Source: Cytophaga sp. FL35
GTDB taxonomy: Bacteria > Bacteroidota > Bacteroidia > Flavobacteriales > Flavobacteriaceae
Reading direction: 5' to 3'
Assembly (NCBI RefSeq): GCF_014349235.1
Contig: NZ_JACSOH010000019.1
Span: 1 to 64,000 of the forward strand
DNA: 64,000 bases
In this document: positions 26,269-35,082 of the stretch, in pieces
Layout of the letters: each line of letters begins with the position of its first letter
How positions within the stretch are numbered: position 1 is the first letter of the stretch
Made by a program: the position numbers and the translations under genes
The notes under the pieces: generated by a model
Seen by the model: the letters and a program-made list of their open reading frames with translations, nothing else
Database searches by the model: none
Told to the model about the DNA's origin: nothing

Positions 26269-27666
26269 TCATAGGTTCTGCGGAGCCTGACCGATGGAAT
26301 TAAACAATTTTGCCTTGGCAGAATAGAATTTGTTCTGAATTTCATTCCGCTTCAGCGTGGCATCAATTAATTTGCTTTCACGGGAATTTACCATGAAAAG
26401 GGAACTTTCCCCTAGATTAAATTTACGTTCTTCCGCGTTGAGCATCCGTTCGTAATTGTCCACCATATCCAACATCAAATTTTGTTGTTTTTGATAAGAA
26501 TCCAAGGCTTGGTAGAGTCCCACAATTTTATTTCTTATTTGAATTTGGGCGTTGTCATAATCCAATCGGGCATAATCAAGCTTGATTTTGGCCAATTTTA
26601 AATCACCTCGTTCCTTTCTCAAAAATAAGGGTAGACTAAAAGTGACCCCGGCTTTATAATTTTGGTCTTCAAAAGAATTCAGGTACTCCGGAGTTTCCGT
26701 TAAAAAATTGTATTCCACATCAATTTTGGGAAGGAGTTTGTTGGTTTTCAATCTTTTATCGATAACCAAACTTTGCACCTTAAAATCAAGCGACCTTAAT
26801 TTTGGGTGATTTTCCATAGGGAAGCTATCCAAAGGCATTCCGGCAATTTCCAAGGTAGTATCCACAATAGCATCCAAATCAATATCCGGAACCACATTGG
26901 GCTGTAATTCTATGGGTACATTGTCCAACCATAAAAAGGAGGAAAGTTCCAAAGAAGAATTGACCAAATCAATGGTTGATTGCTCCAATCGCAATTGACG
27001 GTCCTGTACGGTTATCTTTGCTTCAACGGTATCTATGGCCGCCAATTCACCCGACTCGGCACTAATTTTTATGCTTTCGAAGCGCTTTTGGGCATTGGAC
27101 AAAAACTGACTGAAGGTTTCTTGGTTTCTATAGGCTTCCAACCATTTAAAATAGGCCATGGAGGCTTCATATAATATTTGGTTTACCTGTAAATCGCGCT
27201 CCACCTTGGACTGTTCCATAAAAATTTTGGCTCGTTTTAGGGTCGCCATACGGTCGTTCATCCAAAGTCCTTGCCCTACGGAAAGCGAAACACCTGCACT
27301 GTACAATCCATCATCAGGTACATTGTCCATCGGGTTCAAATATTCTCCTTCATTACGGTCGTATTTCGCCTTAAAATCCAAACTGTACCAAACAGGAATT
27401 TTAAAGGTTGAATTCAACTTTTCGAAGTATTCCGTACCCTTAAAAAGCTTCTTATTATAATCCACTTCCAGTTTAGGGTCAAAGGCACCACGGGCTTTCA
27501 TGAGCTCCGCTTGTCCGGAATCAATGGTCAATTCGGCTTGTCTGGCTACCGGATGAAACTTTTTAACGTATGCCAAATACTCGTTGAATTGCAACACCGT
27601 GGTAGTTTCTTGCCCAAGTACCCAAAAAGTACTCATGAAGAAGATGTAGTAAATCAGTTGCCTCAT
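26269..27666 (-). CDS. TolC-family outer-membrane efflux protein
   Basis: The start at 27666 gives a normal signal peptide (MRQLIYYIFF...VLGQ) and a four-base ATGA overlap with the upstream HlyD gene; the longer frame to 27747 lies inside that gene. The 465-residue product shows the outer-membrane efflux pattern of two long helical repeats (for example VNQILYEASMAYFKWLEAY and RNKIVGLYQALDSYQKQQN). It forms the exit duct of the ABC-HlyD exporter encoded by the same operon. Confidence 0.9.
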   Translation of the reverse strand: MRQLIYYIFFMSTFWVLGQETTTVLQFNEYLAYVKKFHPVARQAELTIDSGQAELMKARGAFDPKLEVDYNKKLFKGTEYFEKLNSTFKIPVWYSLDFKAKYDRNEGEYLNPMDNVPDDGLYSAGVSLSVGQGLWMNDRMATLKRAKIFMEQSKVERDLQVNQILYEASMAYFKWLEAYRNQETFSQFLSNAQKRFESIKISAESGELAAIDTVEAKITVQDRQLRLEQSTIDLVNSSLELSSFLWLDNVPIELQPNVVPDIDLDAIVDTTLEIAGMPLDSFPMENHPKLRSLDFKVQSLVIDKRLKTNKLLPKIDVEYNFLTETPEYLNSFEDQNYKAGVTFSLPLFLRKERGDLKLAKIKLDYARLDYDNAQIQIRNKIVGLYQALDSYQKQQNLMLDMVDNYERMLNAEERKFNLGESSLFMVNSRESKLIDATLKRNEIQNKFYSAKAKLFNSIGQAPQNL

Positions 27667-29012
27667 TTCTTTTGAGTGTTTGCTGCCGTTTCCGGTTGAT
27701 AATAATTTGGAGGGAAACCACTTAGTTGTCGCCATAACTCGTACCAAATCGGAACATCATCCAACAAAGCAATGGTGCTTGCTCCGGAACCAACACGTAG
27801 GTCTTTGGGCCAATCCCTGTCCTCTGGGTCTGGAGCCAACAAAACCCTGTATTTGCCATTGGGACTGATAAAGGTTTCCACTGCAACTACTTCACCACCA
27901 AAGGTACCGTAAGAGGTGTTGGGCCATCCACTAAACACAATAGCGGGCCATCCATCAAAAAGTATCCGCACTTTTCCTCCTACATGGATCAACGGCAAAT
28001 CAATGGGAGATACATAAGTCTCCACGGCAATATCAAAATCTGCGGGCATAATGCTCACCAATTGTTCGCCCTCCTTAAAAGCCTCACCCACACCAGCTTT
28101 GATCGCTTTATTGATATACCCGCTTTGGGGAGCCCTTATATAGTGCAAAGAACTACGAATGTCGTAGTTGGAATATTGATTCTCCAACTTGCTTACCTGC
28201 GCTTCCGAATCATATTGGTTGGATTGGGCGGTGAACATATCACTTTCAGATTTCGCTATTTTATCTGCATAGGATGCCCTTAGCCGATTGATTTCCATTT
28301 CTGCATTGATCACTTCATTTTTAGAGGCCAACAACTTGTTTTCTTGGGAGACCAATTTGGCCTGTGTCTCTTGTAGTTTTAAACGCTTTTCCTCTACATC
28401 CTTCACCGCTTTTAAGCCTTCTTCCTGCAATTGAACGGTACGGTTATACTGCCTGTCTGCAATATCAATATTTGTCTCGGCGGCAATTAGATCAATACTG
28501 TCGCTTTTTACCTTTAGTTTTGACTGGGCCAGCTTATTCTTGGCCTGCTCCAACTTTAGTCCTCTTTCCTGTTGTAGGGCAACAATCTGCTGTTTGAGGG
28601 CTTTTACCTTGCCTTCATAGGATTGAACAGATAGGCTTTTTGCCTTCAGTTGCGCCCCTGTTCTTTCCACCAGTTTGGGATCCATATATTCATTTTTCAC
28701 CTCGGAAATGAATAGAACGGTATCTCCTTTTTGTACAAAATCACCTTCGTTCACATACCATTTTTCAATTCGTCCGGGGATAGGTGATTGTATGGTCTGA
28801 GGTCTGTGTTCGGGACTTAAAGTGGTAAGGTAGCCAGTTCCACGCACGTTTTGCGTCCATGGCAACAACAGGACAATGAGCCCAAAAATGGCCGACCCCA
28901 AAAGAAATCTGTTTAAATGCTTGTAGTGTCTTTGATGAAAAACCCTTTCCGTGGAGGCATATCCGGTAAGGTGAACGGTTTTGTTCAGCGGATTTTTAGA
29001 TATATTAAGCAT
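27663..29012 (-). CDS. HlyD-family membrane-fusion (adaptor) protein
   Basis: A 449-residue inner-membrane adaptor. One transmembrane helix (about 36-52, LLGSAIFGLIVLLLPW) follows a short cytoplasmic tail. A lipoyl/barrel domain (QTIQSPIPGRIEKWYVNEGD), a long coiled coil (about 115-270) and the HlyD C-terminal part (YIRAPQSGYINKAI, then VRILFDGWPA) follow. It bridges the ABC protein and TolC. It is seven bases after the ABC gene and overlaps the TolC start by four bases. Confidence 0.93.
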   Translation of the reverse strand: MLNISKNPLNKTVHLTGYASTERVFHQRHYKHLNRFLLGSAIFGLIVLLLPWTQNVRGTGYLTTLSPEHRPQTIQSPIPGRIEKWYVNEGDFVQKGDTVLFISEVKNEYMDPKLVERTGAQLKAKSLSVQSYEGKVKALKQQIVALQQERGLKLEQAKNKLAQSKLKVKSDSIDLIAAETNIDIADRQYNRTVQLQEEGLKAVKDVEEKRLKLQETQAKLVSQENKLLASKNEVINAEMEINRLRASYADKIAKSESDMFTAQSNQYDSEAQVSKLENQYSNYDIRSSLHYIRAPQSGYINKAIKAGVGEAFKEGEQLVSIMPADFDIAVETYVSPIDLPLIHVGGKVRILFDGWPAIVFSGWPNTSYGTFGGEVVAVETFISPNGKYRVLLAPDPEDRDWPKDLRVGSGASTIALLDDVPIWYELWRQLSGFPPNYYQPETAANTQKK

Positions 29013-29018
29013 AGTTTT

Positions 29019-30683
29019 TTATTTAGAGGAGACGATTCTTCCTTTGTTCATGGTAATGACCTTGTGACAATTCTGTTTCCACCTTGGGTCTTGGCTTGCC
29101 ACGATAAGCGTCCATGGTTGATTTTTATCCGTAAGGAATTCCATAATTTTTTGAGATTCCACATCATCAAAAAGGTTCAATGGGTCTTTTAGCAAAAGCA
29201 CTTTAGGTTTGGTTACGATGCTTCGTGCCAAGACAATCTTTTTGGCTACCGTATGGGGAATTTGCATTCCCTCAGGATAAATAATGGTTTTAAGACCTAA
29301 GGATTGTTCTTTTACAAACTGTAGGAGACCAACACCTTCAAGTGCCCAATGCAAATCTTTTTGGGAAATTTCCTTGTTACCAAAAGTGATATTCTCCCAA
29401 ATAGTGCCTTCGAACGGGGTTTCTTCCGTTAATGATTGGCCCAGAAAAGAGCGGTAATGATTAAAGTTGATACCATTCAATGATATGTCGTTTACATATA
29501 CGTTACCTCCGGTAGGTTCAATAATTCCGGCAATAAGACGTAAAAATGTAGATTTACCCGAACCATTGGGACCTGTAATCAGGTATTTGGAGCGAGGTTC
29601 TATCTTCAAAGAAATCTCATTAAGGATTGTTTTACCGCCGGGAACTGTTAAGGAAACATTGTTTAGTTCAATGGTCATATCCTCTTGCTCGGTAAATGGA
29701 GTGTCCCCATCTTGATCTTCCAGCTCCTTATCTACCACTTGTCCCATTTTTTCAAGAGAAGTAAGCAAATCATAAAAAGTTTCCAGTCCACGGATTAATT
29801 TCTCCACGGAAGTAATCACCAAAAGAATGATGATTTCTGCTGCCACAAATTGCCCGATGTTCATTTCTTGGTTGAGTACTAAGAGACCTCCAATTAGCAG
29901 AAGACCGGCAGTAACGAGTACTTTAAAACCAATCATCTGAATGAACTGCAGTAAGAGCACCCTAAAATGGCTTTCACGGGCTTTTAAGTAATGGGTAACC
30001 AAGGAGTCATTCTTGGTGACTGCCAAATTGGTTTTACCAGAAAGTTTAAAACTTACCAGGGACCGCGCAACTTCCTGGATCCAATGGGCTACTTGATATT
30101 TTAATTTGGATTCGTCCAGACTGGTATCCATACCTTTCTGTGCGGTATACTTAAATACCACATAAATAAGTAGTAACAACAGTAGACCGTAGATGATAAA
30201 AAAGGGATGGTAAAACGATAATAGAATCAAACCAAAAATAATCTGAAGAATGGATGCTGGAAAATCCAACATGATTTTGGAAAGACCCTTTTGCACGTTC
30301 AAAGTATCAAAGAAACGATTGGCCAGTTCCGGAGGATAATAGTTTCTTAGTTCACTCATTTTTATTTTGGGAAAGCGGTACGTAAATTCAAAAGAAGCCC
30401 TTACAAAGATTTTCTGCTGAAGATTTTCAATAATGCGAATCTGCATGATCTGTAAAAGACCTGCAAAGGCCACACCACCCGTCACCAGTACTACTAGTAT
30501 AATCCAAGAAGTACTTATTTGTGCACCTTGAATTAGGTTGATAATAGCTTGTATACCAATAGGTAGGGATAAGTTTACCAATCCTGCGAAAATGGCATAA
30601 TAGAAAGTCTGATAAACATCCCGTTTATCAAGTTTTAGCATGCTTATGAGGCGTTGCCAAGCGGTTAGTACATTTTTAGCCAT
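29019..30683 (-). CDS. ABC exporter (fused permease-ATPase) with degenerate ATPase motifs
   Basis: A 554-residue half-transporter: an N-terminal six-helix membrane domain (about 20-320) and a nucleotide-binding domain (about 335-554). Walker A is intact (ITGPNGSGKST, near 370) and the Q-loop is present (FLGQSLTEETPFEGTIWENI). The LSGGQ signature is replaced by QIPHTVAKK (near 475), Walker B reads VLLLKDPLNL where LLLDEP is expected (near 495), and the H-loop position reads IVASQDP. As a homodimer both sites would be affected. It may bind ATP but hydrolyse it poorly, or use unusual residues. It is the first structural gene after the TetR gene, four bases away. Confidence 0.88.
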   Translation of the reverse strand: MAKNVLTAWQRLISMLKLDKRDVYQTFYYAIFAGLVNLSLPIGIQAIINLIQGAQISTSWIILVVLVTGGVAFAGLLQIMQIRIIENLQQKIFVRASFEFTYRFPKIKMSELRNYYPPELANRFFDTLNVQKGLSKIMLDFPASILQIIFGLILLSFYHPFFIIYGLLLLLLIYVVFKYTAQKGMDTSLDESKLKYQVAHWIQEVARSLVSFKLSGKTNLAVTKNDSLVTHYLKARESHFRVLLLQFIQMIGFKVLVTAGLLLIGGLLVLNQEMNIGQFVAAEIIILLVITSVEKLIRGLETFYDLLTSLEKMGQVVDKELEDQDGDTPFTEQEDMTIELNNVSLTVPGGKTILNEISLKIEPRSKYLITGPNGSGKSTFLRLIAGIIEPTGGNVYVNDISLNGINFNHYRSFLGQSLTEETPFEGTIWENITFGNKEISQKDLHWALEGVGLLQFVKEQSLGLKTIIYPEGMQIPHTVAKKIVLARSIVTKPKVLLLKDPLNLFDDVESQKIMEFLTDKNQPWTLIVASQDPRWKQNCHKVITMNKGRIVSSK

Positions 30684-30686
30684 TCA

Positions 30687-31361
30687 TTAATTGTTTAAAG
30701 AATTAAAAACCAGGTGTTTAAAAAAGGTGTTTGGACCTTGCTTTTCGCTACAATTGGTGAGCGATGGAAAGTGATTTTTTAAAAAACGTTGATGTAAGGA
30801 ACCTTCCAATACGGTACTTGCCAAACTACTAGGGAATTCAAAATCGGGATTCACCTCCAAAATCATCTCCTTTAATCTGTTGACCAGTCTTTTATAAATG
30901 GCAAAATAACCTTCTTTATTTTCGATATCTACCTCCTTGGTCAAATACGATTTAGAATATTCATTTACAACTATATTATTCAACTTCACCTCATCTATAT
31001 GGGAATAAGTGGCATCAAATTTTGTGGGTCGGGTTATGATTTCAATGGCCTTTTTCAATTTGTCTTCCACATTGTTCATATTATTAGTGCCAAATACTAG
31101 TTGATATTCTAACCAGCCCCAATGCCATGAAGTAAGGTAAAGCAATAGTTTATGTTTGTTTTCAAAATACCGATAAATGGAGCTTTCGTTACTACCTATT
31201 TCAGTACCCAATTTCTTGAAAGTGAAGTGCTCAAAACCGATTTGGTCTATCATTAAAATACTTTCTTTCACAATACGTCTCCCTAAATCGCTTGTTTCAG
31301 GGTCTTTTATATAAAGTCCTTCATTGACTTGTATTTTAAGGGATTTTAATAGATTCTCCAT
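30687..31361 (-). CDS. TetR-family transcriptional regulator
   Basis: The start at 31361 (MENLLKSLKIQV) is preferred; the longer frame to 31400 would include the promoter and operator. A TetR-type helix-turn-helix lies near residues 33-75 (FTFKKLGTEIGSNESSIYRYF, ENKHKLLLYLTS), followed by a helical ligand domain. The product is 224 residues. It is the first gene of the ABC-HlyD-TolC operon and likely represses it through the inverted repeat at 31389-31405. The ligand is unknown. Confidence 0.88.
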   Translation of the reverse strand: MENLLKSLKIQVNEGLYIKDPETSDLGRRIVKESILMIDQIGFEHFTFKKLGTEIGSNESSIYRYFENKHKLLLYLTSWHWGWLEYQLVFGTNNMNNVEDKLKKAIEIITRPTKFDATYSHIDEVKLNNIVVNEYSKSYLTKEVDIENKEGYFAIYKRLVNRLKEMILEVNPDFEFPSSLASTVLEGSLHQRFLKNHFPSLTNCSEKQGPNTFFKHLVFNSLNN

Positions 31362-31382
31362 GTTTTTGAAAATTGAGTCTCG

Positions 31383-31405
31383 CAAATATAATAGTAACAC
31401 TATTA
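31383..31405 (-). promoter_or_regulatory. Promoter -7 box with TetR-type operator
   Basis: On the minus strand TATATTTG (31383-31390) is an exact TAnnTTTG match, 21 bases before the ATG at 31361. TAATAGT-AAC-ACTATTA at 31389-31405 is a perfect seven-base inverted repeat that overlaps the box by two bases on its upstream side. A dimer bound there would exclude RNA polymerase, giving autorepression of the TetR-led operon. Confidence 0.7.
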
Positions 31406-31955
31406 AATTATGAAAGATTAACTTTTAATTAGTGTTTTTGTTGAAGCTTTTAAAATGATTTTTAAAAAGGAGAAAAATTGCACTATACTTGGTTTTTACA
31501 GGTGTTAGAAGAATTTAATTCCTTTTAATTGCAATTGTCTAGAGTTGAACAGAAGTCTTGAAGGTTTTGGAATATCCATTCAATTTGAATAGTCAAAATT
31601 AGGTTGTAGACAAAGAAAATATGAGAAAGCAGTATTGTCTTTAGGTTAAATATTCCTTGTTTTTAAGAAGCATACTTTGGGTTTGTACAATTTATTTTTC
31701 TATTTGATTTATATACCTGCTTGTTTACGTTTCAGGATTGACAAATTCTTTTTTTAACACCCTTTTATTTATTTAAATCCGAAATAAGAGGGCATATTTT
31801 ACGAATACTTAATCAGTCAAATTACACTTTTCTGCCTCTAAGAATCAAAATTTAACGTTGTGGGCCATGTTGGGTTTGTCGTTTTTTAAATGTCCTTAAA
31901 TTGAATTTAAGTATTTGAATTTCAATTATTTAAAAAATGTAGTTTTTGTCTTTGG
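31406..31955. other. Long AT-rich divergent intergenic region
   Basis: This lies between the TetR operator and the starch SusC promoter. No open frame of gene-like quality, no tRNA and no strong hairpin were found. It contains no exact TAnnTTTG on the plus strand. A small RNA or a decayed gene remnant cannot be excluded. Confidence 0.5.
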
Positions 31956-32028
31956 AAAAGGTGTCAATTCCGTTTTTATAGGTCATTTTATAAAATGAAG
32001 CGAACGAGCTGATGTCTTCAAGTAGTTT
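31956..32028 (+). promoter_or_regulatory. Three-block regulatory element upstream of the starch susC
   Basis: AAAAGGTGTCA (31956-31966), CATTTTATAA (31984-31993) and AGTAGTTT (32021-32028) recur in the same order before the SusA-like gene at 42386-42460. The last two blocks are separated by 27 bases in both places. The third block resembles a -7 box (TAGTTTTA here). The first two are probably the binding sites of the membrane AraC-type starch regulator at 40447. The ATG follows 59 bases after the third block. Confidence 0.65.
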
Positions 32029-32087
32029 TAATTCCGATTTAATGGAGACTTTAAATCATAAACTACTAACTTAAATTCAACTCACAC

Positions 32088-35069
32088 ATGCGAGGGAAAA
32101 TTACAATGTTTTTCTTGGTGCTCTTCTGTGCACCATTATTTGCATTGGCGCAGCAAGAGGTGACCGGTACGGTCATTGACGATTTGGGACTACCCTTACC
32201 CGGCGCTTCTATTGTTTTAAAGGGAACTACCAACGGTGTTACCACAGATTTTGATGGAAAGTATTCCATACAGGCCAGCGAAGGCAATGTATTGGTATTT
32301 TCATACATAGGTCTAAAAACACAAGAGGTAACAGTAACATCTAATGTAATAGATGTTTCTATGGAAAGTGATATATCACAATTAGATGAAGTGGTTATCA
32401 TTGGTTATGGCTCCACCACAAAAAAGGATGCCACAGGAGCTGTGCAATTATTAACGGCAGAAGACTTAAACAAAGGTGCTATTACAACCGCAGACCAAAT
32501 GATAACTGGTAAATCTGCCGGTGTACGGGTGGTCAACAATGGCGGTGACCCCGATGCAGGCATCAACATTCGTATACGTGGAGGCTCCTCTCTTAACGCG
32601 AACAATAGTCCATTGATTGTAATTGACGGGGTACCGTTATCCAATCAGAATCCTGCTGGTCAGGCCAACCCTTTAACGCTCATCAACCCAAATGATATTG
32701 AATCGTTTTCGGTATTAAAAGATGCATCATCTACGGCAATCTATGGTTCTAGGGCATCAAACGGTGTAATTATTATTACTACTAAGTCCGGTACCAAGGG
32801 AGCACCGCAATTCAATTTCTCGTCCAATGTTCAAGTAGGTACCTTAAGCAATCAGATAGATATTTTTGAATCGGCTGAATATGTTGATTTTATTCAGAAC
32901 ACCTATCCTGAAAGTGCAAATTTATTGGGCCTGAACGGTACTATCTACGATACGAATTGGCAGGAGGAAATTTATAGAACTTCCTACACCATCAATAATA
33001 ACTTAACTGCGAGGGGAAATCTTTTTAATAAGATTCCGGTCAGGGCTTCTTTCGGGCATTCAGAAATCGCCGGTATTCTAAAGGAGTCGCAATTAGACAG
33101 ATATACGGTCTCCTTGAACATCGCTCCCGAGTTCTTTGACCAACACTTAAAGGTGACAATCAACGCCAAGGGAATCGCCACGGAAAAAGATCAACCCGAT
33201 ACGGGGGCCATTGGAAGTGCCTTAACGGCGAACCCGACATTACCAATTTATGACCCCCAAGGAGGCATTTTTGGTGGATTCTACCAATTGACCGATGATC
33301 AAGGTATTGTAGGCCCAGCGAATCCATTGGCTTTACTGAAGCAACGAGAACGAAATGAAGATGCAGACCGTTTTATTGGGAGTGCCGAGTTTAGGTACAA
33401 AATTCATGGCTTTGAAGACTTGACGGCAGTAATTAACACTGGTATCGACTATTCGGAATCCAGCATTAACGAATATTTCTTGCCAAGCGCCGTTGGGGCA
33501 TATACTGTATTTGATGGACTCCCCATATTTAATAACTTCAGCGAAAGCTTTAGGGAAAATCAGATAAAGAGAGATCATCTTTTAGATGCCTATTTAAATT
33601 ATGCAAGGGATTTTGAAGGGGCGGTCAATAGATTGGACATACAAGCAGGTTATGGATATCAGAATTTTACCACCCAAGGAACTACTTTTCCAACTACTAC
33701 AGAAAACGGTTTTAGGGAATCTCAGCAGCCTTTTAAATATTACAATATTTTAAACCTTCAATCCTATTTTGCTAGGGCCAACTTAACTCTTTTTGACAGT
33801 TTTTTGTTGACCGCTTCGGTAAGGGCAGATGCTTCCTCTTTGTTTGCCAAAGATGATAGGTGGGGGTACTTTCCCGCAGCAGCTTTGGCTTGGAAATTGG
33901 ATGAAGAGAATTTCCTAAGTGATACCACTTGGATTGATCAATTAAAGCTGAGATTGGGATGGGGTCTCACAGGTCAACAGGATATCACAGGTCCAGTGGG
34001 CTATTTCCCGTACACTGCATTATATGATGATGGTGATCCAACGGTGAGTTATATGTTCGGTGATCAATTGATAACCACCTACAGGGCCAATGCCTTCAAC
34101 CCTAATCTAACTTGGGAAAAGACTTCAACCTACAATGTGGGTATCGATTTCAATTTTTTCTCCAATATGTTAAGCGGTAGTGTAGATGGTTATATCAGAA
34201 ATACTACGGATTTATTGGCAGAGGTGCCCCAATCAGAAGGAGCTTTAAGAAACCGGTTCGTAAGTAATGTGGGTGAAACGGAAAGCAAAGGTTTTGAGGG
34301 TGCACTTCAGTTTAGGCCGGTACAAGCGGATGGTTTCACCCTTGAGTTCAATGCCAATGCAGCTTTTAATGAGACCTATGTTACCGATTTAGATAATATC
34401 ACACAGTTTTCTAGTGGTGGAGGTATCGGTCGTGGAACGGGTGTCAATATTGGGCAAACAGCAGTTGGTGAGCGTAACCGTACCTTCTGGTTGTATGAGC
34501 AAGTGTATGATGCCAATGGTAAAGTGATTGAAGACGCCTTTGTAGACAAGAATGGAGATGGTTTAATTTCTGATGCGGACAGAAGATTTATTCCTTTTGA
34601 GCCTAAGTGGACCTACGGTTTCGGAACCTTTGTTCAGTATAAAAACCTTGATTTAACAGCCAATTTAAGAGGGCAATTAGGGGGCAATGTTTACAATGCC
34701 AATTTGTTGAATAGGGGCTTTGCTTTGGCGGCCATTCCGCAGACCGATTCTGGTTTTATTGACAATACTTTGAACCTTTTTGATGGTTCGCAGTACGATG
34801 GGTTCCCAGAGATGCCGTCCGATACGCAGGCCCTTTCTGATTTTTACCTATCGGATGCTTCTTTCTTACGATTGGATAATATCACCCTTGGCTACAATTT
34901 TACACCCTTTAAGGATAAAAAGTTAAGCCTGAGATTCTATGGCTCTGCCAACAACCTTTTTGTTATTACGGATTATGACGGTTTGGACCCCGAAAATTTT
35001 GACGGTATAGAAACTTCGCCATATGCGCGTCCACGTACCTACACTTTAGGATTAAACCTTGACTTCTAA
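32088..35069 (+). CDS. susC: SusC-family TonB-dependent transporter of the starch locus
   Basis: The 993-residue outer-membrane channel has a signal peptide (ending LFALAQ), a carboxypeptidase-regulatory-like domain (about 23-100, GTTNGVTTDFDGKY), a plug (about 105-225, VLKDASSTAIYGSRASNGV) and a barrel ending NLDF. Its partners (SusD, SusE-like, two GH13 enzymes and a starch-binding regulator) point to maltooligosaccharide or starch uptake. It is preceded by a 687-base intergenic region with a regulatory element shared with the SusA-like gene. The SusD start lies 13 bases after its stop. Confidence 0.96.
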   Translation: MRGKITMFFLVLFCAPLFALAQQEVTGTVIDDLGLPLPGASIVLKGTTNGVTTDFDGKYSIQASEGNVLVFSYIGLKTQEVTVTSNVIDVSMESDISQLDEVVIIGYGSTTKKDATGAVQLLTAEDLNKGAITTADQMITGKSAGVRVVNNGGDPDAGINIRIRGGSSLNANNSPLIVIDGVPLSNQNPAGQANPLTLINPNDIESFSVLKDASSTAIYGSRASNGVIIITTKSGTKGAPQFNFSSNVQVGTLSNQIDIFESAEYVDFIQNTYPESANLLGLNGTIYDTNWQEEIYRTSYTINNNLTARGNLFNKIPVRASFGHSEIAGILKESQLDRYTVSLNIAPEFFDQHLKVTINAKGIATEKDQPDTGAIGSALTANPTLPIYDPQGGIFGGFYQLTDDQGIVGPANPLALLKQRERNEDADRFIGSAEFRYKIHGFEDLTAVINTGIDYSESSINEYFLPSAVGAYTVFDGLPIFNNFSESFRENQIKRDHLLDAYLNYARDFEGAVNRLDIQAGYGYQNFTTQGTTFPTTTENGFRESQQPFKYYNILNLQSYFARANLTLFDSFLLTASVRADASSLFAKDDRWGYFPAAALAWKLDEENFLSDTTWIDQLKLRLGWGLTGQQDITGPVGYFPYTALYDDGDPTVSYMFGDQLITTYRANAFNPNLTWEKTSTYNVGIDFNFFSNMLSGSVDGYIRNTTDLLAEVPQSEGALRNRFVSNVGETESKGFEGALQFRPVQADGFTLEFNANAAFNETYVTDLDNITQFSSGGGIGRGTGVNIGQTAVGERNRTFWLYEQVYDANGKVIEDAFVDKNGDGLISDADRRFIPFEPKWTYGFGTFVQYKNLDLTANLRGQLGGNVYNANLLNRGFALAAIPQTDSGFIDNTLNLFDGSQYDGFPEMPSDTQALSDFYLSDASFLRLDNITLGYNFTPFKDKKLSLRFYGSANNLFVITDYDGLDPENFDGIETSPYARPRTYTLGLNLDF

Positions 35070-35082
35070 AAACGAACTACAG

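Noticed and set aside
29019-30683. Calling the ABC gene a pseudogene because of lost catalytic motifs
   Set aside because: The frame is complete, the membrane domain and Walker A are intact, and the operon with TetR, HlyD and TolC is preserved with overlapping genes.
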